Assembly: GCF_014646195.1 (NCBI RefSeq)
Contig: NZ_BMMZ01000010.1
Location: 1-64,000, forward strand
Origin: Microlunatus endophyticus
Lineage (GTDB): Bacteria; Actinomycetota; Actinomycetes; Propionibacteriales; Propionibacteriaceae
Length of the DNA stretch: 64,000 nucleotides
Direction of reading: 5' to 3'
How positions within the stretch are numbered: position 1 is the stretch's first letter; each line of letters starts with the position of its first letter. The notes below the pieces were generated by a model. The model made no database searches, was not told where the DNA came from, and saw nothing but the letters and a program-made list of their open reading frames with translations. A program made the position numbers and the translations under genes. Shown piece by piece: positions 42,854 to 51,775 of this stretch.

Positions 42854-44532
42854 GCGATCACCTCCGCGGAGTCGCCGTGCACGATCACCGCGCCCCAACT
42901 GCCCAGGCCGAGGTTCTGGGCGTACACGTCGTCGGGAAGCTTGATCGGCCAGCTGGCCCGGCTCGGCCCGTCACCGATGTAGACGGTCGTCGCGCTGCCT
43001 CCGACCACCAGGACGCCGCCCGGACCGTCGACAGCACCGATCGCCGCAGGTGTAGTGCCGAGCTGCCGGCCGGTGCCGAGATCGATCAGAGCGACGCCCG
43101 CTGATCCGGTGACCACACCCAACTGCCCGGTGACATGGAACTCGTCGACCGCTCCGGCCCGGACATTGAGCACATATTGCTTTCCCTGCAGGTCGCGTCC
43201 GTAGAGGAAGTGGTTGCGGAGGGTGAGCAGGGAGCCGTCGAACAGCCCGACACCGCCCAGCGAGTCGCCGTCGGACCAGCCGAGCTGGCGGCCCGTCCGC
43301 GCGTCCAGCCGATGGCTCGTCTCGTCGCTGTCGCCGTAGGCGACCTGCGTCGCGTCCGCGGTCAGTAACCCTGTCGCGGCATCGGTCGACACCTGCCAGA
43401 GCAGTCGCCCGGTACGCAGGTCCAGCGCCTGGATGCCGGTGCCGTAGACCGCGATGATCAGCCGGGATCCGGACGCCGCGGCATCGGCGACAAGATCATC
43501 CGTACGGTGCTGCCAGACCCGGCCGCCGTCCGGGTCGTAGGCGATCACCTGGCGCTGATCGGTGATCGCGACCAGCAGTTGGCCGACGCTGACCAGCCGG
43601 GACACCCGGCCACCGGGATGAGCGGTCCAGGCGACCTGGGCGGTCTTCCCGTGCCGGGTGAAGACGGTCACACTGTGATCGATGCCCGCGATCGCGAACC
43701 GGTTGCCGGGCAGCACCGCGGGCGGGATGTCTGCCTCGACATCGACCGGCGTCACGCCGGTGCCGTCGCGCAGCGCGAAGTCGACCGTACCGGGAGTCCA
43801 CTGACCAAGATCACGAGCCGTGATCGGCGCAGTGGCCAGGGATCCGGAGAAGCGGCCGTGCGCCTGGTTCGCCGAAACCGTGGAGAGCCGTACGGCCGGC
43901 CTGCCGACTCGTTGGTAGGACAGCCGCTGCAGACCGGTCCCGGCACAGGATCTGAAGCTGAGCACGGAATCCGCGGTCGGCGTACGGCTGGTGACGGTCG
44001 CGGCCCAGTCGACGCAGTCGCCGCTGCCCGATACCCGGGTCGAGGCGGAGAACGGCGCCTGTCCGGCTCCGACGATCATGGTGCCCGCGACGCGGCCGGC
44101 CCGGGCCCGGCGTTCATGGCCGTGGGAGACCGGAAGACTCGGGGAGAAGATCAGACCGTCGGTGCCGGTGATCACACCGAGTAGCGAGACCTCGCTCCTG
44201 CTGACCTGGAAGACCACCCGGAGTTGATCATCACCGGACCGGGCGTCGGCCACCCAGAGGCCGTGAGTGATCATGAAATCGTCGGGCTGGTGTTGCAGCG
44301 CGACCACACCGGGCAGGCCCGAGGAGAGGAAGCCGGCACCGGTCTGGACGGCTTGTTCCAGCTGACCGGAGCGGCCGTTCAGCAGCACCTGCGAGAAGGC
44401 GCCGTCGCTCGGCGCGTAGGTCAGGTCGCGTGGTTGGTCGGTCCGGAAACTGTAGGCGGCGGCCGAAACCATCGCACCGGTGCACAACAGCAGCACCAGG
44501 ATCATGATCACCAACCGGGCAGGCTGTCTCAT
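42850..44532 (-). CDS. Membrane-anchored PQQ-like beta-propeller protein
   Basis: About 560 residues: one N-terminal membrane helix (RLVIMILVLLLCTGAMVSAAA), then an extracellular part ending in repeated WD/PQQ-like blades (VIAYDPDGGRVWQHRT, IQALDLRTGRLLWQVS, TSHRLDARTGRQLGW). No enzyme residues are evident; such propellers often serve as scaffolds. The ATG pair at 44535/44532 follows GAGGAG. The much longer open frame beyond it is antisense to the HAD gene. It is coupled to the polytopic membrane protein downstream. Confidence 0.82.
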   Translation of the reverse strand: MRQPARLVIMILVLLLCTGAMVSAAAYSFRTDQPRDLTYAPSDGAFSQVLLNGRSGQLEQAVQTGAGFLSSGLPGVVALQHQPDDFMITHGLWVADARSGDDQLRVVFQVSRSEVSLLGVITGTDGLIFSPSLPVSHGHERRARAGRVAGTMIVGAGQAPFSASTRVSGSGDCVDWAATVTSRTPTADSVLSFRSCAGTGLQRLSYQRVGRPAVRLSTVSANQAHGRFSGSLATAPITARDLGQWTPGTVDFALRDGTGVTPVDVEADIPPAVLPGNRFAIAGIDHSVTVFTRHGKTAQVAWTAHPGGRVSRLVSVGQLLVAITDQRQVIAYDPDGGRVWQHRTDDLVADAAASGSRLIIAVYGTGIQALDLRTGRLLWQVSTDAATGLLTADATQVAYGDSDETSHRLDARTGRQLGWSDGDSLGGVGLFDGSLLTLRNHFLYGRDLQGKQYVLNVRAGAVDEFHVTGQLGVVTGSAGVALIDLGTGRQLGTTPAAIGAVDGPGGVLVVGGSATTVYIGDGPSRASWPIKLPDDVYAQNLGLGSWGAVIVHGDSAEVIA

Positions 44533-44589
44533 CATCTCCTCGTCGCTGAGCTCCCGAAGTGTCCGATGGTATCCAGCCGAGGGTCTGGA

Positions 44590-45210
44590 ATGATGCGGCG
44601 AGTGCAGACAACCATCCGCTGGATCCTCTTCGATGCCGACGGCGTCCTCCAACGCTCGGCCGACGGCTGGCAGGATCGGTTGCTCGAGTTGCTCGGGGAC
44701 GCTTCGACGCTGGAGGAGTTGTTCGCCGCCGAGCGGGAGCAGACCATGACCGGCGGCAACTTCCGGCAGCTGGTGACCGACGAACTCGCGTGTCAGGGCG
44801 TACAGACCGACCCGGAGGTTGTCCTGGACGTCTGGCGGGATCTGATCGTCGACGAGGAGATGACGGCCCGGATCGGGCAACTCCGGGCGGGCGGGCTGAA
44901 GTGCGCGCTGGCGACCAACCAGCAGGACGTACGGGTCGCGCACATGCGCTCGATGCCCGAATACGACGGCGTCTTCGACGCGCAGTTCTATTCGTCCGAG
45001 GTCGGGCTGGCCAAACCGGATCCGGCCTTCTTCGCCCAGATCGTGCAGCAGCTCGGGGTGCCCACCGCGGAGGTGCTGTTCATCGACGACGTCCGGGCCA
45101 ACGTCGACGGGGCCGGCGCCGCGGGGCTGCATGCGGAGGTCTTCGAACACGACGCCGGCGTCGGCGAGCTGGACCGGATCCTGGCGGCGTACGGGCTCGT
45201 CGGGAGATAG
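44590..45210 (+). CDS. HAD-superfamily hydrolase
   Basis: 206-residue HAD phosphatase-like protein. Motif I is FDADGV near residue 14 (nucleophile Asp and acid Asp), motif II lies in CALATNQQ near 97, the lysine of motif III in GLAKPDPAFF near 140, and motif IV in VLFIDDVRANV near 162. A small helical cap lies between motifs I and II. Substrate unknown. It is divergent from the propeller gene with 57 bases between starts. Confidence 0.9.
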   Translation: MMRRVQTTIRWILFDADGVLQRSADGWQDRLLELLGDASTLEELFAAEREQTMTGGNFRQLVTDELACQGVQTDPEVVLDVWRDLIVDEEMTARIGQLRAGGLKCALATNQQDVRVAHMRSMPEYDGVFDAQFYSSEVGLAKPDPAFFAQIVQQLGVPTAEVLFIDDVRANVDGAGAAGLHAEVFEHDAGVGELDRILAAYGLVGR

Positions 45211-45231
45211 CGGGCTCGCCGGGAGATAGAA

Positions 45232-45326
45232 GGAGCCCCCCGCGTACCCGAAAGAGCTCGCTTACCCTTGCTGCCTTCCGACCCTGGGGGAGTTGGGCAA
45301 GTTATCGCCACGCGGGGGACCGAGGA
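45232..45326 (-). ncRNA. ffs: Signal recognition particle RNA, small bacterial type
   Basis: The minus strand contains the conserved SRP apical domain GGTCGGAAGGCAGCAAGGG, which binds Ffh, inside a long hairpin whose ends pair (CCCCCGCGT with ACGCGGGGG). The length of about 95 bases fits 4.5S-type RNA. It lies a few kilobases from dnaX, its usual neighbourhood in actinobacteria. Ends are estimated from the pairing. Confidence 0.9.
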
Positions 45327-45404
45327 CCGAGTGTACGCGATCGGGCGCCCGGATACCCAGCCCGGCCGACCCGCATCGACCTACCGGCGCGGATAATGGG
45401 TCAG

Positions 45405-45902
45405 GTGAGTGGTGGTTACCCCGTACCGCAACGCATCGGCGACGCCGAGCGGGACCAGGCTGCGCAGTTCCTGCAGGACCATCACGCCCAGGGCCGGCTG
45501 GACCCGGCCGAATTCGACGAGCGGCTGACGGCGGCGCTGCAGGCCAAGACGCAGGCCGACCTCGACCGGCTCTTCACCGACCTGCCCTCCCCCACACCCC
45601 GATCGCCGGGACAGGCCGTGGAGCCGGCCAAGCCACAACCGGCCACTCCGGCCGTGCCGGTCAGCAAGCGGGTCTGGGGAGCGATGGACGTCGTGGCCGG
45701 TGCGATCTGGCCGATCACGCTGATCGCGCTCTTCGCGCTGCGCTGGCACCCGTGGTATTTGATCTTCATCCCGATCATCGTGAGCTCGATCTGGGGACGC
45801 CGGCGGGCACAGGAGAATGCCGAGCGGGAGCGGCTGGAGGCCGAGCGCAAGCGGCAGCTGGACCAGGGTGACTCCGGGCCCGCCCAGCCACCTGTGGGTT
45901 GA
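45405..45902 (+). CDS. DUF1707 domain protein with membrane segments
   Basis: 165 residues. An N-terminal DUF1707 (SHOCT-like) domain, RIGDAERDQAAQFLQDHHAQGRL.PAEFDERL in pattern, a proline-rich linker, two hydrophobic helices and a charged C-terminal coiled coil (RAQENAERERLEAERKRQ). Function unknown. GATAAT ends seven bases before the GTG, so this is taken as a leaderless start; the ATG at 45396 lies within the -10 box. Confidence 0.82.
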   Translation: MSGGYPVPQRIGDAERDQAAQFLQDHHAQGRLDPAEFDERLTAALQAKTQADLDRLFTDLPSPTPRSPGQAVEPAKPQPATPAVPVSKRVWGAMDVVAGAIWPITLIALFALRWHPWYLIFIPIIVSSIWGRRRAQENAERERLEAERKRQLDQGDSGPAQPPVG

Positions 45903-45971
45903 CCCTGAAAGCTCCCTGACCGGTGACAAAAGCCATAGCCGTACGAACCGTGCGGGACCGACACTGGATGG

Positions 45972-46505
45972 GTGAGTTCCTCATTCCAGACGCCGGGCAC
46001 CGTACGGATCGGTGACCGTGAACGTGACCAGGCCACCGAGTGCCTGCGTGAACACATGGCGGCAGGCCGGCTGGACCCGGTCGAATTCGACCATCGCATC
46101 GAGACCGCACTGACCGCCCGGTATGCCGAGGACCTCCAGCCGCTCTTCGTCGACCTGCCCGCTCCCCGACCGGATCTGCCGACCGTACGCTCCGAGCCGG
46201 CCCCGCAACGCACCGTTGTCGCGCCGCCCGCGCCCAAGCCAACCGAGTCGATCCGGTCCTCCGCCGGATGGCGGACGGCGTCCGCACTCGCTTGGGCGGC
46301 GGCGATCATCGTCTGCTTCGCCTCCAGCTGGAACCTGTGGTGGGTGCTCTTCGTGCCGCTGCTGATGGGCGGCTGCGGCGGGGCGGGCCATGACCGCCGG
46401 CAGCGGCGGCTCGCCGCCCGGCAGCAGCGCTGGGACGGTCGGACGCAGCGTTTCGAGGTCCGGATGAACCGACTCGACCAAAGGTTCGAGCACCGGCACT
46501 GGTGA
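45972..46505 (+). CDS. DUF1707 domain protein, second copy
   Basis: 177 residues with the same plan as the preceding gene: DUF1707 domain (RIGDRERDQATECLREHMAAGRL), proline-rich linker, hydrophobic pair, basic C-terminal helix. The pair looks like an old tandem duplication. GTG start six bases after GACACT, with no ribosome site. Confidence 0.8.
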   Translation: MSSSFQTPGTVRIGDRERDQATECLREHMAAGRLDPVEFDHRIETALTARYAEDLQPLFVDLPAPRPDLPTVRSEPAPQRTVVAPPAPKPTESIRSSAGWRTASALAWAAAIIVCFASSWNLWWVLFVPLLMGGCGGAGHDRRQRRLAARQQRWDGRTQRFEVRMNRLDQRFEHRHW

Positions 46506-46623
46506 CCTCTCGCCAGCTGGCTCGGGCCCTTGATCCCCGCCTACGGCAGCCGGGCGCCGATTCGCACAGAGCCTGCTCCGGCCTGTAATCTTGCTCCTCG
46601 GCCGTGCTCTCGAGGACGGTCGA

Positions 46624-46708
46624 GGAGGATTCGCCTAGAGGCCTATGGCGCTCGCTTGGAAAGCGGGTTGGGTTCACGCCCTCACGAGTTCGAATCTCGT
46701 ATCCTCCG
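46624..46708 (+). tRNA. tRNA-Ser (GGA)
   Basis: The acceptor arms GGAGGAT and ATCCTCC pair, the anticodon loop TTGGAAA shows GGA at 46658-46660 between CTCGC and GCGGG, a class II variable arm (TTGGGTTCACGCCC region) and the T loop GTTCGAATC follow. Discriminator base G at 46708; CCA is not encoded. The integrase gene begins its 3' end 41 bases away, so this tRNA is the integration target. Confidence 0.95.
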
Positions 46709-46712
46709 CCCA
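46659..46712. other. Presumed attL of the integrated element
   Basis: pSAM2-type elements integrate in the 3' half of a tRNA gene and leave a direct repeat running from the anticodon region to the 3' end. The tRNA-Ser 3' half is the obvious att site here. The matching repeat was not found elsewhere in the window, so the core cannot be delimited. Confidence 0.5.
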
Positions 46713-46749
46713 TCTGACTAGGGGAAACGCTCGAACGGGTCATCCCGGC

Positions 46750-48015
46750 TCACCGCCCCGAAACCTTCGTAGTCTCACTTCTAGTCTCAATTGGGTCCTC
46801 GGAAGGCGCCTCAGCAGCCCACAACAGACCGCCAACCTGACCCGCTACGACCTTCCTAATCGGGTCCGTCACGTGCTGATACCGGGCCGCCATCGCAGTG
46901 CTCGACCAGCCCATAATCCCCATCACCGTCCGCTCCGGCACCCCCAAGACCAGCAACACCGTCGCCGCCGTATGGCGCGCGTCATGCAACCGAGCATCCC
47001 GCACCCCAGCCTCCTTCAGCAACGCCTTCCACCGGTGATAGTCCGAATTCGGATTCAACGGCGCACCGGTCGGCGACGTGAACACCCAGTCCCCGTCCTC
47101 CCACAGCTGCCGGGCCCGCTGACGCATCTCTGACTGCTCCTTCTGCTGGTCGCGAAGCAACTGCACTAACTGGTCCGGCAGACCAACGGCACGCCGGCCG
47201 GCATCGGACTTCGTCAGACCGGACGTCCCGTTCACCAGGATCCGTTGCGGGCACCAGCCCGGCTTCTTGCCGCACGTGCCGTCGCAGCCGTGCGCATAGA
47301 TCGGCCGAACCCGGGTCGACCGGACATGCAGCAGTCCATGATCAAGGTCAACGTCTGCCCACTTCAGACCCAGCGCCTCACCCTGCCGCAAGCCAAGAGC
47401 GAGGGCGATCGCCCAGCGGGCCCGGTTCGGATGCTTGCCGGCCGCGGCGAGGATCGCTCGCACCTCATCCACTGTGTACGGCTGCACCGTCTCAACCTGG
47501 ACCCGCGGAGGCTTCGCCAGAGCCGCGACGTTACGAGCCACATGCCCTCGACGCTGCGCCTCGCCCAATGCCGTGCGAACCGTCCGATGAACCTGATGCG
47601 CCGTGCCGGGCTTGGCACCACCCTTGATCATCTCTCGATAGAGACGCTCCAGATGCTCCGGCTCCAGCCTGTCCAGCCGGTGCCCGCCCAACCGTGGAAT
47701 CAGATGCTTGTACACAGCGGTCCTGTACGCGGCAAAACTCGTCGGACGCAGACTGGGCTCCGCGATGTGCTCCAGCCAGTGTTCGAGCCAGGCGGCGAGC
47801 GTCCACCGCTGGCCGGCCTTACGGACCTGTCCCGCATCACGATTCCGTTCAAGATCACGGACCTTGCCCACCACCGAACCCTTCGTCGGCCCCTGAACAT
47901 GCCGCCGATCAAGCCTCCCATCCGCGCGGTAGCCGACCGTCACCCGACCATGCCACCAGCCGTCCGTCCCCTGGTACACGCTCGACGTCCGGTTCGGGTT
48001 ACGCGACCTCGTCAT
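46750..48015 (-). CDS. int: Tyrosine-type site-specific integrase
   Basis: 421 residues from the ATG at 48015. An AP2-like DNA-binding N terminus (SVYQGTDGWWHGRVTVGY), a SAM-like core-binding domain (70-160) and the catalytic domain with Arg in GLRQGEALGLKW, HDARHTAATVL and the nucleophile Tyr in AMAARYQHV. All of R-H-R-Y is present. An insertion with CDGTCGKKPGWCPQR may hold a zinc knuckle. The start overlaps the excisionase gene; the 3' end faces the tRNA, as in pSAM2. Confidence 0.95.
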   Translation of the reverse strand: MTRSRNPNRTSSVYQGTDGWWHGRVTVGYRADGRLDRRHVQGPTKGSVVGKVRDLERNRDAGQVRKAGQRWTLAAWLEHWLEHIAEPSLRPTSFAAYRTAVYKHLIPRLGGHRLDRLEPEHLERLYREMIKGGAKPGTAHQVHRTVRTALGEAQRRGHVARNVAALAKPPRVQVETVQPYTVDEVRAILAAAGKHPNRARWAIALALGLRQGEALGLKWADVDLDHGLLHVRSTRVRPIYAHGCDGTCGKKPGWCPQRILVNGTSGLTKSDAGRRAVGLPDQLVQLLRDQQKEQSEMRQRARQLWEDGDWVFTSPTGAPLNPNSDYHRWKALLKEAGVRDARLHDARHTAATVLLVLGVPERTVMGIMGWSSTAMAARYQHVTDPIRKVVAGQVGGLLWAAEAPSEDPIETRSETTKVSGR

Positions 48016-48226
48016 GAGTTCGCTGCTCCCTCCGTAATCGCTCGACAGCATCCTCCAGGCACTCCGCCGGAACACGCCGCAGCCGACCGACATGGATCGA
48101 CTCAACCTCACCCGACAGCACCAGCCGATACATCAGAGACCGGCCAATCCCCAATCGATCCGCCGCCTCCTCCACGCGCAGCAGAAGACGCTGCGACGAA
48201 ACATCCCCATCAACAACCATGATCAT
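47999..48226 (-). CDS. xis: Excisionase-like helix-turn-helix protein
   Basis: 75 residues with a MerR/excisionase winged helix: RVEEAADRLGIGRSLMYRLVLSGEVESIHVGRLRRVP. Such proteins bend att DNA and direct excision. The start is the ATG at 48226 or, two codons later, at 48220. It overlaps the integrase gene by 17 bases. Confidence 0.9.
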   Translation of the reverse strand: MIMVVDGDVSSQRLLLRVEEAADRLGIGRSLMYRLVLSGEVESIHVGRLRRVPAECLEDAVERLRREQRTHDEVA

Positions 48227-48279
48227 CTGCCTTCCGCACAGTCCAGGAGGTCGCGGCCTCCCCGAAGAAACAAGGGTTT

Positions 48280-48358
48280 GGTTCTCAGGCCAGGCGTCAA
48301 GGGCACTTCGTGTCCTCCGGATTCGCGGCGCTCACCCTTGACCCCCGACCTGAGAATC
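48280..48358 (-). other. Large hairpin between rep and xis
   Basis: Arms of 24 bases (48280-48303 and 48335-48358) pair at about 20 positions, including TTCTCAGG/CCTGAGAA and GTCAAGGG/CCCTTGAC, around a 31-base loop rich in secondary structure. It fills the rep-xis gap. It could be a processing or attenuation site, an sRNA, or the double-strand origin cut by Rep. No T-run follows, so a simple terminator is less likely. Confidence 0.55.
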
Positions 48359-48412
48359 AAGATCAGCTGGCCATCGAGGAGGCCGCAGCAGAATGGACGC
48401 CCACAACACAGC

Positions 48413-49912
48413 TCACCCACTCGGGCCACCCCCAGCGCCCACCAGAATTGCCGAACGGGACTTCGCAGCCTCATACTGCTGACGCCACCGCGCCCGCTCC
48501 TCCACCGACTCCAAGATCACCCGCGCATAGGTGGCCTCGTCTGCCTTCGTGTCCTGCCAGACAAAGCGAGGCTCTCCATCTGTCAACGTGACCGATGCGG
48601 CGAGGCGCTCGATCTCCGGGGCGACGATCCCGGCGTTGAGCAGAGCCTCCCGCACAACCGTGGCCCGATCGGCACGATGCTCGCCAAGCGTCTTGCCCGA
48701 CCACTGCCGAGACACCAGCACCCGCCGACCACCGACGCCGAGGTTCTCCCGGTCGTGAGCCTTCGATCCGCACGCACCGGGCCGGAGCGCCGGCACGGCA
48801 TCCTTCGGCTGAATTCCATAGCGCAACCAATTGGCACAGTGTTCACTACACGGAAGGAATCGCAGCTCCTCGTGCAAACGATCGATGTGCGCCTCGTAAT
48901 CGGGATCGAAACCGTCCGAGGCCGAGTAGGTCGACGCGATCGACTTCGCCAGGTATTTGGTCAGATAGCGCACCGCCCGGTCCGCGTCTGCACTCGGAGC
49001 GATGATGCCAGCGATGTCGAGCCGGTTGCCGAGACGCATCACGTGAGCTGCCCGGTCCTCGTCGGTCAGTGCGGAGAGAGCCCCGTCCCAAGTCGGCAAC
49101 AACTCGCCGGTGTCTGGATCGACATAATCAGATCCGTCCCAGACCGGCAGCCGGTCCACATAGATGGCCTGATCAAACTGCGGCCACCACACCTGGACGT
49201 AAGTAGCCCTTGCCACCTGACGGATGATCTCTCGCGGGATCGCACCCCGAACCGCCGCATGCAAATGAGGCGCCAGGCGCTTCTGCGGCTCAACGGCAGC
49301 GAAATACTGAACTTTGTAACCAGAGCATCGCCGAAGGTTCTGCCAGAACCGATCAACGAGCTTGGCAAAATGCAGCGCATCAAGTGCGGCACGTCGGTAG
49401 TTGTAGGTGCCGGGGTCGACGGGTGCACCATTGCTCTTGATCTTGCCGTACGACGGCAGTGTCAGCGTCACGAACATGCTCGGCCGGTAACGACGCCCGT
49501 CCGGTGCCTGGAAGACTCGACCGACCGTCCGGTCCTCCATCTGCACTCGCGGCAGATCGGCAGCGTCCTGCCGACGCCTCGTTGATCGCACCCGCCGAAC
49601 ACTCGCTTGATCATCTTCTGAGCCGTCGTGAGTGTCGGCGTCAGCTCCCCCATCGCCCAGCTCCGTCGATTCCACCTCCGGCTCGTCCTCGCGATGCCAC
49701 CCCTCAGCGCACTGTTGGATCCGTAGCCGACGCGCCTTGTCCGCACACGAAGGGCAAACCGACTCGCGCGTCGCGCCACATGGCAGCGCCACTACGGCCG
49801 TTTCGCCGGTTGACCGGTCAACGACCTGACGCAGTAAAGGCCGCACGCAAACCTTCTGATCCACTGCCAGTTCATAGGCCATCTGCGACGTCGGCCGGAG
49901 CGCTGTGATCAC
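48413..49912 (-). CDS. Replication initiator of the AICE (RepSA-like)
   Basis: 499 residues from a GTG at 49912 with GGAGG seven bases upstream; this GTG overlaps the FtsK stop as GTGA, so the longer frame to 49957 is not used. An N-terminal CPSC zinc-like pair, a central FVTLTLPSYGK motif, the HUH-type metal motif APHLHAAVRG and the Tyr/Lys pair in YLTKYLAKS are the rolling-circle Rep features of pSAM2 RepSA. It nicks one strand at the element's origin after excision. About 30 acidic residues near 75-110 form a linker. Confidence 0.9.
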   Translation of the reverse strand: MITALRPTSQMAYELAVDQKVCVRPLLRQVVDRSTGETAVVALPCGATRESVCPSCADKARRLRIQQCAEGWHREDEPEVESTELGDGGADADTHDGSEDDQASVRRVRSTRRRQDAADLPRVQMEDRTVGRVFQAPDGRRYRPSMFVTLTLPSYGKIKSNGAPVDPGTYNYRRAALDALHFAKLVDRFWQNLRRCSGYKVQYFAAVEPQKRLAPHLHAAVRGAIPREIIRQVARATYVQVWWPQFDQAIYVDRLPVWDGSDYVDPDTGELLPTWDGALSALTDEDRAAHVMRLGNRLDIAGIIAPSADADRAVRYLTKYLAKSIASTYSASDGFDPDYEAHIDRLHEELRFLPCSEHCANWLRYGIQPKDAVPALRPGACGSKAHDRENLGVGGRRVLVSRQWSGKTLGEHRADRATVVREALLNAGIVAPEIERLAASVTLTDGEPRFVWQDTKADEATYARVILESVEERARWRQQYEAAKSRSAILVGAGGGPSG

Positions 49913-51225
49913 GATACGGCCTCCGTGGTGGCTAAAGTCGCCGAATGCCTGCGGCATGCAGCCTCAATGTCCGAATCTGAGACGTACGAGAAGCGCACTC
50001 GTCGCGGAACAGCCAGACCATCAACGATCACGTAGCCGACGCCAGGAAGCTGTTCAGGAATGCGGTCGGCCAGAGCGCCTCGTGCTCGCACCCCCGGGCC
50101 CAGAGCCAAGGTCACGTGCTCGGCCTCGTTCACGCGGAGCGTGATCCGAGTCGGGAAGAGATCGCGCATTGGCAGTACCTCTTTCCGCGGATCTTGGATC
50201 GCACCCATGATCACGACGCCGACCGCACGGCCCTGCGACAGCAGCAGACCAAGCGATCCTTCGATCCGTCGCTTCAAGTTCCGGTCGGTCACCCATGCCG
50301 TCAGTGCGGCCAGTTCGTCGATCACCACCATGATCAGTGGCTCGTCAGTCGTAGGCTCGTGAAGTCGAGCGATGCCTCGCAGCCGATCCTGTCGGTCGCG
50401 CATGATCACGACAGCGTCTTCCAGCAGTCGGGCGAACGTCTCCTCATAGGTCGCCTCGGTCGAATCGCCGTAGCAGAATCGATCGAAGAGTCCGGCGCCG
50501 AGCGCCAGCTCCATGCCACCCTTGGGATCAATCGCCCACACTCGCACAAGCCGGCCGCTGATGGCCGGCTGAAGCGCTAGGAGCACCGACCAGAGCACCG
50601 ATCCCTTGCCCGCGCCAGTCGCACCAACGATCAAGACGTGCGTACCGATGATCGGCATGCGATGCACCCGGCCGTCCTCGACCCTTCCGACCGGCAGACC
50701 TATGGCCAGATCGGCGACGGTAGTCGGGAACGGAGCGACGACCTTCTCGAGTGGCTCCTTGATCAGTAGCCACATCTCGATGTGGTGTGGACGCCTAAGC
50801 ACGCTGTGAATTCGGCAGTCCAAGGCGCCGAAGGTCTGGGCAAGCCGATCTCCGACTGCCGCAAAGTCCTCCAGGGTCTGCCCCGGCAGCAGCTCGACGT
50901 GGATCTGATCGACCATTGACGAGCTTCGGACTCGGCCACGCCGCGGGACTGCTCGCTCGCCCGACGCTCCGGACGTCAAGCCGGCTGACTCCATCGCCAC
51001 GTCCCAGCGCGGATCGTAGATCCGGTGATTACGCCACCTCGCGCGCAGCGGGAATCGGATCATCCGATCAAACGTCGCGGGCGACTGCCACCGCCAGATC
51101 GCCAACGACGCTGCGAGTGCGAGGAGCTCTCCACAGGGATGCCACCACCATGAAGATCCCAGTGTCCAGCCGGTGACGAGCACAGCGGCGACGCATAGCA
51201 GGAACAGAACCTTCAGGCCGCCCAT
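49909..51225 (-). CDS. FtsK/SpoIIIE-type DNA transfer protein (TraSA-like)
   Basis: 438 residues from the ATG at 51225, which has GAGG six bases upstream. Two N-terminal membrane helices (about 5-45), then an FtsK-like motor with Walker A GATGAGKGS (201-209), Walker B LIMVVIDELAAL and a typical QDPRKEVLPMRDLFPTRI region. This is the single protein that moves double-stranded DNA between hyphae or cells in AICE transfer. Its stop overlaps the rep start. Confidence 0.92.
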   Translation of the reverse strand: MGGLKVLFLLCVAAVLVTGWTLGSSWWWHPCGELLALAASLAIWRWQSPATFDRMIRFPLRARWRNHRIYDPRWDVAMESAGLTSGASGERAVPRRGRVRSSSMVDQIHVELLPGQTLEDFAAVGDRLAQTFGALDCRIHSVLRRPHHIEMWLLIKEPLEKVVAPFPTTVADLAIGLPVGRVEDGRVHRMPIIGTHVLIVGATGAGKGSVLWSVLLALQPAISGRLVRVWAIDPKGGMELALGAGLFDRFCYGDSTEATYEETFARLLEDAVVIMRDRQDRLRGIARLHEPTTDEPLIMVVIDELAALTAWVTDRNLKRRIEGSLGLLLSQGRAVGVVIMGAIQDPRKEVLPMRDLFPTRITLRVNEAEHVTLALGPGVRARGALADRIPEQLPGVGYVIVDGLAVPRRVRFSYVSDSDIEAACRRHSATLATTEAVS

Positions 51226-51320
51226 GACACGCCTCGCCGCGCGGGCAGCGTGCGATTCCGGGCCTCTCCGGAAATATGGGAAGCGCTCACGGATAGGGCG
51301 ATCCGTCCTTTCGCAACCAT
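51213..51320 (-). CDS. Possible 35-residue peptide gene at the tra start
   Basis: An ATG at 51320 opens a 35-codon frame (MVAKGRIALSVSASHISGEA at its start) that ends inside the first codons of the FtsK-like gene. It fills the only gap in the otherwise overlapping operon, starting one base after the stop of the upstream gene. No family is recognised and no ribosome site is clear; it may serve translational coupling only. Confidence 0.3.
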   Translation of the reverse strand: MVAKGRIALSVSASHISGEARNRTLPARRGVSWAA

Positions 51321-51322
51321 GA

Positions 51323-51775
51323 TCACGATGCCATCCGGTCGACCGCAGGCGGCCAATCCACCACAGGACCGACGCGCTGGAAACTCGGCTCACCATCGGT
51401 GATGATCAGCAGGACTTCCTTATGGGATCCACCCGGATGGGCGAATGCCGCCAAGATCAACTCCAGATTCCGCCGATCCAGACCGGCAAGAGTGCCGCCA
51501 AGATCACTAAGAGGCTGACCCCCGACGAGCGCTCCGACCACGTTGAGCAGACGGCGCTCTCCGCCCGAAAGCATCCCCGCGCCAGCCCAGATCCCGCCGG
51601 GGTCCAGCCAGAACCAGCCGGATCGATCACACGGTCTGACCCATGGCCAGCTAGACGACGCGAACCTGCCGCCGAATGCCCTCGCGAGAAGCTCCACCGC
51701 TGCCTCCTCGGCATAGGAGCCTCTCGCCCAGGCGCGCAGCCCGGCGACAGATGCCGCCAGTTCCTCGGCCATCAT
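51323..51775 (-). CDS. AICE operon protein, function unknown
   Basis: 150-residue soluble protein, not recognised. The N terminus is a predicted helix (AEELAASVAGLRAWARGSYAEE), the middle is Trp/Gly-rich (SSSWPWVRP, GWFWLDPGG) and the rest alternates strands and helices. It begins on an overlap with the Pra-like gene and precedes tra, a position where AICEs carry small conserved proteins. Confidence 0.7.
   Translation of the reverse strand: MMAEELAASVAGLRAWARGSYAEEAAVELLARAFGGRFASSSWPWVRPCDRSGWFWLDPGGIWAGAGMLSGGERRLLNVVGALVGGQPLSDLGGTLAGLDRRNLELILAAFAHPGGSHKEVLLIITDGEPSFQRVGPVVDWPPAVDRMAS

Noticed and set aside
45396..45404. ATG at 45396 as start of the first DUF1707 gene
   Set aside because: The codon overlaps the GATAAT -10 box; the GTG nine bases later fits a leaderless start and the domain still begins properly.
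48223..48474. 83-residue minus-strand frame between rep and xis, overlapping the xis ATG
   Set aside because: It mostly translates the large hairpin, starts inside rep without a ribosome site, and has no protein-like pattern; the hairpin explanation is preferred.
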